A DNA stretch of 64,000 nucleotides from Bog-950 sp046329535 (GCA_046329535.1 JAXLUN010000001.1:248001-312000); one strand, 5' to 3'. Positions 1 to 9,518 are shown, counted from the stretch's first letter. Numbers and translations: made by a program. The notes: a model not told the origin generated them from the sequence alone.

Positions 1-79
1 CAGTTGAAGTTCCGTAGTCATCGGCAGTAAACAGCAGCACTAAGCAGTATTGAATTAATCTGTGTAATCAGCGTAATCT
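1..79. other. Left-edge noncoding stretch with dispersed-repeat flavour
   Basis: No gene is visible. The last 30 bases contain an imperfect duplication of the type AATCTGTG-TAATC/GTAATCTGTGG, a wording seen in short dispersed intergenic repeats of Bacteroidota. The GTG start of the next gene lies inside this repeat. A MoxR ATPase gene would be expected further upstream, outside the window, by analogy with other Bat operons. Confidence 0.4.
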
Positions 80-1000
80 GTGGTGAAACCAATTTCAAAT
101 AATAGCGAGGAGAAAAGAAAAAAACTCAGACGCATAGAGATAAAGACGAGAAAACTCTCTAATCAGATTTTCTCGGGCAGTTATCATTCTGCGTTTAAGG
201 GAAGAGGCATTTCCTTCAGCGAGGTTCGCGAGTATCAGTATGGCGATGACATCCGCGCCATTGATTGGAATGTGACTGCGCGTAACCGAAAACCGTTCAT
301 CAAAGTTTTTGAAGAAGAAAGAGAGCTGACGGTGATGTTGCTGATTGATGTAAGTCAATCTTCTTTTTTCGGAACGCAGAATGAGTTCAAGAATCACATT
401 ATTGCCGAGATAAGTGGGGTAATTGCTTTTTCTGCTATTACCAATAATGATAAAGTAGGCGTTCTTTTTTTCAGCGACACAATTGAAAAATTTATTCCAC
501 CAAAAAAGGGGAAGACACATATCCTACGAATCATTTCAGAGATATATGACTTCCATCCTAAACAAACCGGCACCAATCTTACTGAAGCATTGAAGCACTT
601 CAATAATATGGTGAAGAAAAAGTCTATCGCTTTTCTGGTTTCCGACTTTTTAAGTCAGGATTCTCAGAACGAAAACTTCAAGAAAGATTTTAAAAAGTCG
701 TTGAGCATAGTTGGTAAAAAACATGACCTGATAGGGTTGCACATTTATGACGAACGAGAAGCCAATATGCCCGACATCGGTTTAGCAAAAGTAATCGACA
801 GTGAAAGCGGTCAGGAATTCTGGATTGATACCAGCGACAAGGCGCTTCGTGAAAAGTATGCAAAAACTTTTCATGAAAATGTGCGCACCACGAAAGACTT
901 ATTCGGCAAAAGCGGAGCGCAGTTAGAATCTATCAAAACAGAAGACAACTATGTGATTTCGCTGATGAATATGTTTAAGAAAAGAGAAATGAAGCGATAA
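80..1000 (+). CDS. DUF58 domain protein of the Bat operon
   Basis: This 306-aa cytoplasmic protein belongs to the DUF58 family, which accompanies MoxR ATPases and VWA proteins and is thought to help them act on membrane or periplasmic client proteins. Visible family hallmarks are the FKGRGISFSEVREYQYGDD stretch near residues 41-60, an AIDWNVTARN block, and a VWA-like DVSQSS (D-x-S-x-S) metal site near residue 90. The start is GTG at 80, with a second GTG at 83. Both sit in a dispersed repeat, so the exact start is uncertain, but the N-terminal length fits the family. The gene is the first of a seven-gene run; the next start lies within 10 bp of its stop. Confidence 0.88.
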   Translation: MVKPISNNSEEKRKKLRRIEIKTRKLSNQIFSGSYHSAFKGRGISFSEVREYQYGDDIRAIDWNVTARNRKPFIKVFEEERELTVMLLIDVSQSSFFGTQNEFKNHIIAEISGVIAFSAITNNDKVGVLFFSDTIEKFIPPKKGKTHILRIISEIYDFHPKQTGTNLTEALKHFNNMVKKKSIAFLVSDFLSQDSQNENFKKDFKKSLSIVGKKHDLIGLHIYDEREANMPDIGLAKVIDSESGQEFWIDTSDKALREKYAKTFHENVRTTKDLFGKSGAQLESIKTEDNYVISLMNMFKKREMKR

Positions 1001-1007
1001 TTTGAAG

Positions 1008-1997
1008 ATGAGAGAATTAGAAAATTTGAAAATGAAAAGCGGCTTGCAATCATTAAAACTTCTGACTTTTGCCATTGTGTTTGCTGTTATTACAACCGGC
1101 AATTTACAACTGGTAACTGCACAAGTTTCTGCTACACTCCGCGCAGACTCTACTCAAATTCAAATTGGCGATCTCCTCAATATTCGCTTAACAGTTAAGA
1201 GTTCGAGTAATTCCGTTGTTCCTATTCCTGCTATTAAGGATACACTGGGAAATTTAGAAATGGTAAATGCTTCTAAAATTGATACAAGTACAGAAGGCAC
1301 TGTCAAAGTTTTTTCGCAACTCTATACGGTTTCTGCGTACGACTCGGGGGAGTTTCATGCAGGCCCTGTAATAATATACTATAAGAACAGCAAGGGAGAA
1401 TTGGATAGTGTAATCTCTAACGAAATTCCGGTTACTGTAAATACACTGGATGTAGATACGACCAAACCATTTAAAGCCATTAAAGCACCGCTGGATGTCC
1501 CTTATTCCTGGAGAGAGTTTATTCCTTATATCGTAGGATCTGTTGTTTTGCTAATAGCCATAATTGTCGGTATTGTGCTTTGGAGAAAATACCGCAAGCA
1601 AAAGCCTGTAGCAGTAGAAAGACCCAAACCCAAAGACCCTCCACATATTTGGGCTCGCAAAGAGTTGAAGAAGTTGGAAGAGGAAAAAGTTTGGCAGGGC
1701 GATAATGTGAAGTTGTATTACAGCCGGTTGACTGATGTGCTGCGCTTATATGTTGAATACCGCTACGGTTGGTATGCGATGGAATCCACTACCGAGGAGA
1801 TTCAAAGCGAAATTGAAAACTACAACCTGAAAGAAAAGGCAAAAGAAAATCTGCTTTCTATTCTTCGTTCTGCTGATTTAGTGAAGTTCGCTAAGATGAT
1901 TCCTATGCCTGATGCAAATATCCGTGCGATGGAAAGCGCTTATAAATTTATCGATTTCACTGAACCGAACGAAAACAAAACAGAAGAGAAAAAGTAA
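1008..1997 (+). CDS. BatD-like single-span membrane protein of the Bat operon
   Basis: This protein has a secretory signal, an extracytoplasmic Ig-like domain (about residues 40-150), one membrane helix around residues 170-195 followed by a basic stretch, and a cytoplasmic tail of about 130 residues. That layout resembles the N- and C-terminal parts of BatD and of DUF4381-type partners of VWA proteins. Three in-frame starts exist: TTG 1002, ATG 1008 and ATG 1032. The last directly precedes the hydrophobic segment and may be the true one. Its stop overlaps the BatA start (TAATG), indicating translational coupling. The start region and the signal-peptide cleavage region are written in repeat-like DNA (see findings). 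The exact biochemical role is unknown. Confidence 0.75.
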   Translation: MRELENLKMKSGLQSLKLLTFAIVFAVITTGNLQLVTAQVSATLRADSTQIQIGDLLNIRLTVKSSSNSVVPIPAIKDTLGNLEMVNASKIDTSTEGTVKVFSQLYTVSAYDSGEFHAGPVIIYYKNSKGELDSVISNEIPVTVNTLDVDTTKPFKAIKAPLDVPYSWREFIPYIVGSVVLLIAIIVGIVLWRKYRKQKPVAVERPKPKDPPHIWARKELKKLEEEKVWQGDNVKLYYSRLTDVLRLYVEYRYGWYAMESTTEEIQSEIENYNLKEKAKENLLSILRSADLVKFAKMIPMPDANIRAMESAYKFIDFTEPNENKTEEKK

Positions 1998-3010
1998 TGT
2001 TCAGTAATCTCTCACATATCACCTTTGCGAACAAATGGGTTTTGTTCTTCATACCCGCAGTATTTGTGTTGGCGGGTTTATGGTGGTATTTTTTATCAAA
2101 GAAAGCTTTCCCTACGCTTAAACTTTCTGCCACCAATGCCTTTGCAGGAAACGGCACTCCGTTCAAGGCAAGGCTGAAAAAGTTTCTTCCTGTATTACGT
2201 GTGTTGGCGCTTTCCAGTTTGTTGGTAGCCATCGCCCGCCCGCAAACTTCATTTGATGAGGAGAAAGTAACTACTGATGGAATTGATATTGTGCTGGCCG
2301 TAGACGTTTCTACTTCCATGTTGGCAAAAGATTTCTCACCCAATCGCTTGGAAGCGGCCAAAAAAGAAGCGACTAATTTTATTGATGGTCGTCCGCATGA
2401 CAGGATTGGTCTAGTGGTTTTTGCTGGAGAAAGTTTTACTCAATGCCCCGTAACAATTGATCACGCCATTGTAAAAAATCAGTTAAAACAAATTAAGAAC
2501 GGTCTAATGGAAGACGGAACTGCCATAGGCATGGGGCTTGCCACTTCCGTTCAGCGCTTGAAAGAATTTCCTTCAAAAAGTAAGGTGGTTATTCTGATGA
2601 CAGATGGAGTGAATAATAAAGGACTGATTGACCCCACCACCGCTTCTGATATTGCATTGCAATTCAAAACCCGCGTTTACACAATAGGTATAGGCACCAA
2701 CGGCAAAGCTATGACACCAGTAGCCATGACACCTAACGGTGAATTGATTTTTGATTATGCCGATGTACAGATTGACGAACCCTTGCTGAAAGAGATTGCG
2801 AAAAAAACCGGGGGGCAATATTTCCGTGCTACCGATAATAAGAAGCTCAAAGAAATCTATGCGCAGATCGACAAACTCGAAAAAACAAAAATAGAAGTGA
2901 GCGCCTTCGAACACAAAACAGAAAAGTTCTTTCCGTTTGCGTTGATGGCAATTACATTAGTTTTAATAGAAGCATTAATGCGTTATTTGATTGTAAAGAG
3001 TATTCCGTAA
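1997..3010 (+). CDS. batA: VWA domain membrane protein BatA
   Basis: This 337-aa protein has two N-terminal membrane helices (about residues 12-30 and 55-75), a von Willebrand factor A domain (about 90-270) with the MIDAS motif DVSTSM and a later TDG metal-site element, and a C-terminal helix near 310-330. This is the standard BatA layout. Bat proteins were first linked to aerotolerance in Bacteroides fragilis and are proposed to form a membrane complex with a MoxR ATPase. The gene overlaps both neighbours by one base in TAATG junctions, so it is translationally coupled. BatA and BatB are paralogues; the assignment of A versus B rests on gene order. Confidence 0.88.
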   Translation: MFSNLSHITFANKWVLFFIPAVFVLAGLWWYFLSKKAFPTLKLSATNAFAGNGTPFKARLKKFLPVLRVLALSSLLVAIARPQTSFDEEKVTTDGIDIVLAVDVSTSMLAKDFSPNRLEAAKKEATNFIDGRPHDRIGLVVFAGESFTQCPVTIDHAIVKNQLKQIKNGLMEDGTAIGMGLATSVQRLKEFPSKSKVVILMTDGVNNKGLIDPTTASDIALQFKTRVYTIGIGTNGKAMTPVAMTPNGELIFDYADVQIDEPLLKEIAKKTGGQYFRATDNKKLKEIYAQIDKLEKTKIEVSAFEHKTEKFFPFALMAITLVLIEALMRYLIVKSIP

Positions 3011-4092
3011 TGAAACGCAGCGACTACATAAAATATCTCTGGTTGCTCATCTTAGCAATTCCAATCACTGCGGTGCTCATTCTTTTGCGAGAAGAAGCTT
3101 TCCGCTTTGAGCACAAAGAATATTTGTGGCTTTTGGCGGCTGTTGCTCCCATGCTCATTTTGTTTTTGTTGTTTCAAAACTGGCGTAAAAGAAACCTCGA
3201 CCGGTTCGCCAATTCATCGCTTCTCGCTCAACTCACACCCGATGTTTCATTCAATAAACATTTGCTCAAATTCATTTTGCTTTCGCTGGCATTTGAGTTT
3301 ATGGTCATTGGTTTTGCTAATCCGCAGGTGGGGACTAAGCAGGAAAAAGTAAAACGCCAGGGCATTGATGTGTTCATTGCTATGGATGTTTCTAACTCCA
3401 TGCTCAGCGAAGACATTAAGCCCAATCGCCTTCTGCGCGCCAAAAACTTCGTCAGCAATTTTATTGACGAGCTGCACAACGACCGCTTGGGTATGATTGT
3501 GTTTGCCGGCCGCTCGTACATGCAAATGCCGCTTACCGTTGACTATAGCGCTGGCCGTATGTATCTCAAAACAATCAGCACCAACATCATTCCTACACAG
3601 GGCACCAACATTGCGGAGGCAGTAAACATGGCGCGCGAAAACTTTGTACAGGGCGATAACAAACACAAGGCACTCATCATCATCACTGATGGAGAAGATA
3701 ATGAAGGGGGAGCAGACGAAGCCATTGCCGATGCCGTAAAAGAAGGCGTAAAAGTATTTACCATTGGCGTTGGAACTGATAACGGAGGTCCCATACCGGT
3801 TGGTAGTGATTTCAAGCGCGATGAAAGCGGCAACATTGTACTAAGCAAAATGAATCAGCCCATGCTGCGCGATCTAGCCACCAAAGGAAACGGGAAATAT
3901 TTTCAGCTCGGTAGCGGCAAAGACGAAATCAACGCCATCTTCAAAGAGCTCGGCCGGATCAATACAAAAGACTTTGAAGAAACCGTCTTTACTTCCTTTG
4001 ATGACCAGTTTCAGATTTGTTTAATCATTGCGGCCCTGCTGCTCTTGGTGGAGTGGTTTTTAAGCGAGAAGAAATTCAGTTTTAAATTTTAA
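3010..4092 (+). CDS. batB: VWA domain membrane protein BatB
   Basis: This 360-aa paralogue of the preceding gene has two N-terminal membrane helices, a VWA domain with the MIDAS motif DVSNSM (around residue 127) and the TDGEDNEGG element, and a C-terminal membrane helix followed by a short basic tail. It is known in Bacteroidota as BatB, the second VWA subunit of the Bat complex. The start codon overlaps the batA stop (TAATG). The next gene, batC, starts 4 bp after its stop. Nothing is truncated. Confidence 0.88.
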   Translation: MKRSDYIKYLWLLILAIPITAVLILLREEAFRFEHKEYLWLLAAVAPMLILFLLFQNWRKRNLDRFANSSLLAQLTPDVSFNKHLLKFILLSLAFEFMVIGFANPQVGTKQEKVKRQGIDVFIAMDVSNSMLSEDIKPNRLLRAKNFVSNFIDELHNDRLGMIVFAGRSYMQMPLTVDYSAGRMYLKTISTNIIPTQGTNIAEAVNMARENFVQGDNKHKALIIITDGEDNEGGADEAIADAVKEGVKVFTIGVGTDNGGPIPVGSDFKRDESGNIVLSKMNQPMLRDLATKGNGKYFQLGSGKDEINAIFKELGRINTKDFEETVFTSFDDQFQICLIIAALLLLVEWFLSEKKFSFKF

Positions 4093-4096
4093 TGCC

Positions 4097-4873
4097 ATGG
4101 AGAAGGTACAGTTTGCAAATTTTCAAATGATCATGTTGACGCTCTTGTTGTCGATTTGCAATTTGCAATTTGCAACTGCTCAACTTAACTCGCTTTCTAC
4201 TTCAGAAGAGAAAAAGGAAACCCGCAACGGCAACAAACAATTTGACAAAGGTATTTACACCGATGCCGAAGCCAGCTACAAAAAAGCCCTCGATAAAAAG
4301 AACAACATGCCCGAAGCTACTTTCAATTTGGGCGATGCCGTATATCAGCAAAAGCGATACGATGAAGCAGCCAAACAATTTCAGCTCTCTGCACAAACTA
4401 ATACCGATAAAACCATAAAGGCAAAAGCCTATCACAACCTCGGCAATACTTTTTTAGAACAGCAGAAATGGGAAGATGCCGTTAAAGCCTATAAAGAAGC
4501 ATTAAAGAACAACTCCAGAGATTCAGAAACTAAGTATAATCTGGCTTATGCCAATGCTAAGTTGAAAGAGCAACAGCAAAACGGTGGCGATAAAAACAAA
4601 GACAATAAGGATAAAAGGGACGATAAAAAAGATAAGAAAGACGACCAACAGGACCAGAACAAAGACGATAAAAGCAAAGACCAGAATAAGGACCAACAAT
4701 CGAAGAATCAGGATAAGAAAGACCAGCAGCAAAAAGGACAGCAACCAAAACTATCGAAAGAAGAAGCCGAAAAAATGTTGCAGGCCTTACAGGGAGAAGA
4801 GCAAAAGACCAATCAGAAAATGCAGCAAAAACAAATGAAAGTAGTAAATGTGAAAATTGAGAAGGATTGGTGA
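4097..4873 (+). CDS. batC: TPR protein BatC
   Basis: This 258-aa exported protein starts with a signal peptide ending near ATAQ (residue 29), followed by three tetratricopeptide repeats (about residues 35-155). A long charged low-complexity tail rich in Q, K and D follows (about 155-215), then a short conserved-looking C-terminal helix. BatC is the periplasmic TPR partner of the BatA/BatB proteins. An internal ATG at 4127 sits just before the hydrophobic core and is an alternative start. The DNA of the cleavage region contains a tandem of TTTGCAA units, similar in style to the repeats in the neighbouring signal peptides. Confidence 0.85.
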   Translation: MEKVQFANFQMIMLTLLLSICNLQFATAQLNSLSTSEEKKETRNGNKQFDKGIYTDAEASYKKALDKKNNMPEATFNLGDAVYQQKRYDEAAKQFQLSAQTNTDKTIKAKAYHNLGNTFLEQQKWEDAVKAYKEALKNNSRDSETKYNLAYANAKLKEQQQNGGDKNKDNKDKRDDKKDKKDDQQDQNKDDKSKDQNKDQQSKNQDKKDQQQKGQQPKLSKEEAEKMLQALQGEEQKTNQKMQQKQMKVVNVKIEKDW

Positions 4874-4993
4874 TAAATTAACGAATCTGAGAATTTGGAA
4901 ATTTGAGAATGAAAACGGAGGTTGCTAAAAATTTTTAATCACTGAACACAGTAAAGTTATAGCACGTAACTTGCGCTTAGTTTTAAAGCAAAA

Positions 4994-6928
4994 ATGAAAA
5001 AGAGAAGTCAAAAATCGGGAATTAAAAACCAGAAATGGCACCACACCATTTCCGAATTTCTGAATTTCCGGATTCTCGCGTTGCTGTTTTTGCTGTCAAC
5101 AGCCAACTGTCAATCTTCAACTGCGCAAGCAAAATTCTATGCTTCTGCACCCAAATCAGTTCCTCAAAACTCAAACTTCCAACTCAGCTTTACTATCGAA
5201 AATGGGAATGGAACTAATCTTAAGCCCCCTTCTGTATCCGACTTTCAGATATTGGGTGGACCCAATACCTCTACCAGTATGCAGTGGGTAAATGGTAATG
5301 TTTCGCAAAGCGTTACTTACAACTATATTCTCCGCCCTAAAAACCAGGGAACTTTTAAAATAGGAAAGGCGAGTATTGTGGTAAGCGGAGTAACTATGGA
5401 AAGCAACGAACTGACTATTCAGGTAACGGCTCCGGTAGCTCAACAACAGGCACAGCAACGCAGACAAAGAAATCCATTCGACCCGTTTGATGATCCGTTT
5501 TTTAATGGAGGAGAGCCGGAAGAGGAAGAACCACAGGCTGCAAGCGGGGATTTGGAAAAGCAGCTAAAAGATGAAGTGTTTGTTAAGCTTATAGTCAACA
5601 AAAATTCAGCCTATAAAGGTGAAATGCTTACCGCTTCTTACCGCCTATACTTTCGTCAGAATCTATCCGGCTTCAATGTGACCAAAGCCCCGTCATTTGA
5701 TGGTTTTTGGAGTCAGGAAGTAGAATTGGACCCGCAACGCAAACCATCGGTAGAAAACATTAATGGCAAACAGTATAATACAGTTGATATACTTCGGTAT
5801 AATCTCTATCCGCAGCGGGCGGGCACGTTACCGGTGGCAGGCTGTGAAGTATCCACTGTAGCACAGGTGCAGCTTCGCTCACGTAGTGTTTTCGACTTTT
5901 TCGGCAGGGTTCAACAAGTGCCGCTTACTTTAAAAACATCTTCGGTAAATGTGAACGTGAAAGAGTTGCCCGAAAATGGAAAGCCGGCTGACTTTGCAGG
6001 GGCTGTGGGCAAATATAAATTTGAGACATCCTTATCGAGTAAAGACGCCAAAACGGATGAGCCGATAACGTACTCACTTAAAATTTCGGGAACCGGGAAC
6101 TTGAAGTTTGTAGATGCACCGGTGTTAACTTTTCCGCAGGAGTTTGAAGTATATGACCCTAAAATCAAAGAAAATATCAGCAATGGTGCTGAGGGGATGA
6201 GTGGTACTAAGCAATATGATTATTTAGTTATCCCACGTCAGCCTGGCGATTATACCATAGAACCTAAAACTTTTTCCTGGTTCGATCCGTCAGCTTCCAG
6301 ATATTTCACCACAAACTCTCCTGAATTTACGGTAAAAGTTACAGGAGAACCATCGAAGAATGCCAACGCAAATGTACCTGGAGAATTGATTGCAAAAGAA
6401 GAAGTTTCTTTGGTGGGTCAGGATATACGATATATCAAAACGAACACGCCAAAGTTTGAGAAGGGAAATCCGTTCTTTGGTTCGGCAGGGTTTGTGGCCA
6501 TGTATTCGGCTCCGTTTTTACTGTTCATCGGGTTCATAGTGGCTAGGAGAAGAAATGAAGATCTCGCGGCTGATGTAATTGGAACCAAACGAAGAAGAGC
6601 GCTTAAATTGGCAAAGAAGAGATTGAGCCTTGCCGCCAAACATCTTTCAAAAACTGATAAGAAGAATTTCTACGATGAAGTATCGCGCGCAACTTGGGGT
6701 TACTTAGGCGATAAGCTGAATATTGATATGGCAGAGCTTTCGAAAGATAATGTAGAAGAAAAGCTGTTGGCTAAAAATGTTAAAGCCGAAACTATCATGA
6801 AACTAAAATCCCTGTTAAATACCTGTGAACTCGCTTTGTATTCACCGGTGGGAGAAGGTAGTGAAATGAAAACGAATTACGACACTGCCATGAATTTAAT
6901 GGCGGACATAGAAGACGAGGTAAAATGA
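4994..6928 (+). CDS. batD: BatD oxygen-tolerance family protein
   Basis: This 644-aa protein matches the BatD family in length and layout: an N-terminal signal segment, successive extracytoplasmic Ig-like domains up to about residue 480, one membrane helix around 495-515, and a C-terminal cytoplasmic region with helical content. A low-complexity, acidic QQAQQRRQRNPFDPFDDPFF-type linker lies near residues 150-185. The N-terminal 45 residues before the mature domain are unusual: their DNA resembles intergenic repeats (AATTTCTGAATTTCC units), and the hydrophilic first 25 residues may not be translated. There is an alternative need for a later start, but no in-frame ATG is obvious before the hydrophobic core. 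The stop overlaps the batE start by ATGA. Confidence 0.86.
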   Translation: MKKRSQKSGIKNQKWHHTISEFLNFRILALLFLLSTANCQSSTAQAKFYASAPKSVPQNSNFQLSFTIENGNGTNLKPPSVSDFQILGGPNTSTSMQWVNGNVSQSVTYNYILRPKNQGTFKIGKASIVVSGVTMESNELTIQVTAPVAQQQAQQRRQRNPFDPFDDPFFNGGEPEEEEPQAASGDLEKQLKDEVFVKLIVNKNSAYKGEMLTASYRLYFRQNLSGFNVTKAPSFDGFWSQEVELDPQRKPSVENINGKQYNTVDILRYNLYPQRAGTLPVAGCEVSTVAQVQLRSRSVFDFFGRVQQVPLTLKTSSVNVNVKELPENGKPADFAGAVGKYKFETSLSSKDAKTDEPITYSLKISGTGNLKFVDAPVLTFPQEFEVYDPKIKENISNGAEGMSGTKQYDYLVIPRQPGDYTIEPKTFSWFDPSASRYFTTNSPEFTVKVTGEPSKNANANVPGELIAKEEVSLVGQDIRYIKTNTPKFEKGNPFFGSAGFVAMYSAPFLLFIGFIVARRRNEDLAADVIGTKRRRALKLAKKRLSLAAKHLSKTDKKNFYDEVSRATWGYLGDKLNIDMAELSKDNVEEKLLAKNVKAETIMKLKSLLNTCELALYSPVGEGSEMKTNYDTAMNLMADIEDEVK

Positions 6929-7719
6929 TGAGTATAGTAAATAAATCAAGATTCAATTTTTCATTCTTCAGAATTGCAATTGCTTTTCTTGGGGGGTGGA
7001 TATTGGGTATAGGCTCTTCTTTACAGGCACAAAGTTCATCCCAATTATATTCATCGGCTAATTCACTGTATAAAAGCAATCAGTTTGAGGAGGCGGCTGT
7101 TAATTACGAAAAAATCTTAGCACAGGGCTTTCAAACAGCGGAGGTTTACTACAATTTAGGTAATTGTTATTATAAGCTTAAAAATACAGGGAAAGCTATT
7201 TTATACTATGAGCGGGCACTCAAATTAGCACCTAACGATGAAGATGTTTGGCATAATTTAAAACATGCTCAGTTTCGGGCAACCGATAAACTAATTCCAG
7301 TACCGCAGTTGGCTCTGGTAACAGCTTGGAACAATTTCACTACGTCCCAATCTTCCAAAGCCTGGGGAGTTTGGGCCTTGGTATTTATCTGGTTTGCATT
7401 AGTTGCATTTGCCGTTTATCTTTTTGTAGGTGTAAAAAGGCTAATGATTACGCTCAGTTTTTTGATGTTTTTTTTGTCCATCGCAGCAGTTTCATTGGCA
7501 TTCAAGCAAAGTCAAGCCGAAGAGCATTCAGAATTTGCTATTCTTTTAGTCAATAACCTGAATGTAAAAAGTGCTCCCGATATGAACGGGACAGATCTTT
7601 TTACGATTCATGAGGGTATTAAATTTCAGATTCTTGACCAAGTGGGCAACTGGAATAAAATTCGCTTAGCCGATGGGAAAATTGGCTGGATTGAAAAAGG
7701 AATGTTCGAAAAAATATAA
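6925..7719 (+). CDS. batE: BatE: TPR plus SH3-domain membrane protein
   Basis: This 264-aa protein has a signal-like N-terminus, about three TPR repeats (residues 35-115), two adjacent membrane helices (about 145-195), and a C-terminal bacterial SH3 domain (about 205-264) with the VNNLNVKSAPD opening and a GWIEKG ending. This is the typical BatE architecture and closes the Bat operon. Its ATG overlaps the batD stop in an ATGA junction, so translation is probably coupled. The SH3 domain suggests a role close to the cell wall, which is an inference from the domain type. Confidence 0.84.
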   Translation: MMSIVNKSRFNFSFFRIAIAFLGGWILGIGSSLQAQSSSQLYSSANSLYKSNQFEEAAVNYEKILAQGFQTAEVYYNLGNCYYKLKNTGKAILYYERALKLAPNDEDVWHNLKHAQFRATDKLIPVPQLALVTAWNNFTTSQSSKAWGVWALVFIWFALVAFAVYLFVGVKRLMITLSFLMFFLSIAAVSLAFKQSQAEEHSEFAILLVNNLNVKSAPDMNGTDLFTIHEGIKFQILDQVGNWNKIRLADGKIGWIEKGMFEKI

Positions 7720-7824
7720 TTCTCCATCACTTATTCTTGGCATGATTTTTAGAAATATGGCGCGGCATATACTCTAAAAACTTTTGTATTTTGCCAGCAC
7801 ATTAACTAACTAAAACCAATTACT

Positions 7825-8205
7825 ATGGGAATGATCAAAGAATTTAAGGAGTTTGCCATGAAAGGCAACGTGGTAGATTTAGCTATCGGGGTTATCATTG
7901 GGGGGGCTTTCGGCAAAATTGTTAGCTCGCTGATTGATGATGTTATTACTCCTCTTTTACTTAAACCAACTTTAGAGGCTGCTCATTTAACCAAGTTGGA
8001 AGAACTGACAGTTTTCGGAACGGTTAAGTATGGTAACTTTCTTTCAGCTACCATTAACTTTATCATCGTTGCTTTTGTGTTGTTCCTCATTATTCAAGCT
8101 ATGAACGCAGCCAAGAAGAAAGAGGAAGCTGCACCTGCCGCACCCGCAGAACCATCATCTACAGATAAGTTGTTGATGGAGATTAGAGACTCATTAAAGA
8201 AATAA
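7825..8205 (+). CDS. mscL: Large-conductance mechanosensitive channel MscL
   Basis: This 126-aa protein has the MscL signature: an N-terminal amphipathic helix (MIKEFKEFAMKGNVVDLAIGV), a pore-lining first membrane helix with the G-rich IGGAFGKIVSSL stretch, a periplasmic loop, a second helix near residues 72-92, and a charged C-terminal helix preceded by an Ala/Pro-rich linker. It forms the emergency pore that opens on hypo-osmotic shock. The ATG at 7825 and another at 7831 are both possible starts. It stands alone between the Bat operon and a strong hairpin terminator at 8256. Confidence 0.95.
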   Translation: MGMIKEFKEFAMKGNVVDLAIGVIIGGAFGKIVSSLIDDVITPLLLKPTLEAAHLTKLEELTVFGTVKYGNFLSATINFIIVAFVLFLIIQAMNAAKKKEEAAPAAPAEPSSTDKLLMEIRDSLKK

Positions 8206-8255
8206 ACTTTCAATACTTACCAAGTCAATCTAGTTGCCAGATGCAACTGTTATAA

Positions 8256-8285
8256 AAAATGCCCCATTGTTTCGGGGCATTTTTA
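8256..8285. terminator. Rho-independent terminator after mscL
   Basis: A 10-bp perfect stem (AAAATGCCCC pairing with GGGGCATTTT) encloses an 8-base loop and is followed by T-rich DNA. Because the stem is flanked by A on the left and T on the right, it could act in both directions. Confidence 0.85.
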
Positions 8286-8453
8286 TTGATAGAAACCACG
8301 GTCAGGTGGAAGAATTTAACAACACTTTGTTATTAGCCATGAATATGATGGTGGAATGAAAGATGTTAAATTATCAGGAGCGGGAATAAATAATTGTTGC
8401 TACAACTGTTTGGTGTGCTTCATTTTTTCACCTTTGCATACAAATAGTTTTTG

Positions 8454-9518
8454 ATGTCAAAATTTACCTGGTTCTTATTGGCTGTAGTGGTATTGGTAGC
8501 CGGCATTATTGTGTACAACAAGGTGCTCAACCCTCCGCTGCAAGCACCCAAAGGTCCGGCCGGTGGGCCCCCTAAAGAGTTATCGGTTTCGGGCTTTGTA
8601 GTGCAGCCCAAAAACCTCGATAATAACATACAGGCATCGGGCACCCTGCTCGCCAATGAGGAAGTAGAACTGCATGCCGAGGTAGCTGGAAAAATTACAC
8701 AACTCAACTTAACCGAAGGCAGTGCCGTAACCAAAGGCACCCTGCTGGTAAAACTCTTCGATGCCGACTTACAGGCACAGCTTAAAAAGCTGCAACTGCA
8801 AAAAGAAACAGCCGATAAAACCGAGAAACGATTAAAGCAGCTATTGGCTATTAACGGCATTGGTCAGCAGGAATACGATAATGCCGTAACGCAGCTCAAC
8901 AACATTCTGGCCGATATAGATTTGATACAGGCGCAGATTTCGAAAACCGAAGTCCGCGCACCGTTTAACGGAGTAATTGGTTTAAAGAGTGTGAGCAACG
9001 GAGCCTTTGTAACCAGCGCCACCCCCATTGCCACCATTCAGCAGATAGACCCGATTAAGATAGACTTTACCGTGCCCGAAAAATATTTCTCGGCCATTAG
9101 TAAAAACGACTTGGTTAAGTTTAGTGTAGATGGCAGCGAAGAAACCTTTGCCGGAAAAGTATTTGCCATAGAGCCTAAAATTGATGAGGCCACCCGCAGC
9201 ATTAAAGTTCGGGCACTGGTGCAGAACTCACGCGCTAAATTATTTCCCGGTGCCTTTGCCAAAGTCGACTTAGGCTTAAAAGGCGAAGGTCAGGCGCTGA
9301 TGATTCCTACCCAATGTATTATACCCGAAGCGCGGAATAAAAAGGTGATTGTGGTGAAGAACGGCAAGGCACAGTTTGTAAAAGTAGAAACAGGCGTGCG
9401 CAGCGAAACCTACATACAGGTAACCAGCGGCTTAGAAACTGGCGATACCATTGTAGCCACCGCCCTGATGTATGTAAAGCCCGATGGTGCCGTGAAAGTG
9501 GTGAAGGTGATTGAGTAA
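8454..9518 (+). CDS. RND efflux periplasmic adaptor (HlyD/AcrA family)
   Basis: This protein of about 354 aa is the membrane fusion protein of a tripartite efflux pump. It has an N-terminal membrane anchor (residues 1-20), a split biotinyl-lipoyl domain (NEEVELHAEVAGKITQLNL in the first half, KTEVRAPFNGVIGLKSVSNG in the second) flanking a short coiled-coil hairpin, then beta-barrel and membrane-proximal domains. The ATG at 8454 is preferred over an in-frame TTG at 8451. It is followed by the RND transporter and outer membrane factor genes in the same direction, so the three form one operon. A CACCTTTG element just upstream is close to the Bacteroidota -7 consensus. The exported substrate is not deducible. 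Confidence 0.9.
   Translation: MSKFTWFLLAVVVLVAGIIVYNKVLNPPLQAPKGPAGGPPKELSVSGFVVQPKNLDNNIQASGTLLANEEVELHAEVAGKITQLNLTEGSAVTKGTLLVKLFDADLQAQLKKLQLQKETADKTEKRLKQLLAINGIGQQEYDNAVTQLNNILADIDLIQAQISKTEVRAPFNGVIGLKSVSNGAFVTSATPIATIQQIDPIKIDFTVPEKYFSAISKNDLVKFSVDGSEETFAGKVFAIEPKIDEATRSIKVRALVQNSRAKLFPGAFAKVDLGLKGEGQALMIPTQCIIPEARNKKVIVVKNGKAQFVKVETGVRSETYIQVTSGLETGDTIVATALMYVKPDGAVKVVKVIE

Noticed and set aside
4523..4838. Several frames opposite or overlapping batC, rich in Leu/Val or Lys/Arg
   Set aside because: They are mirror or frameshift readings of the low-complexity Q/K/D tail of BatC.
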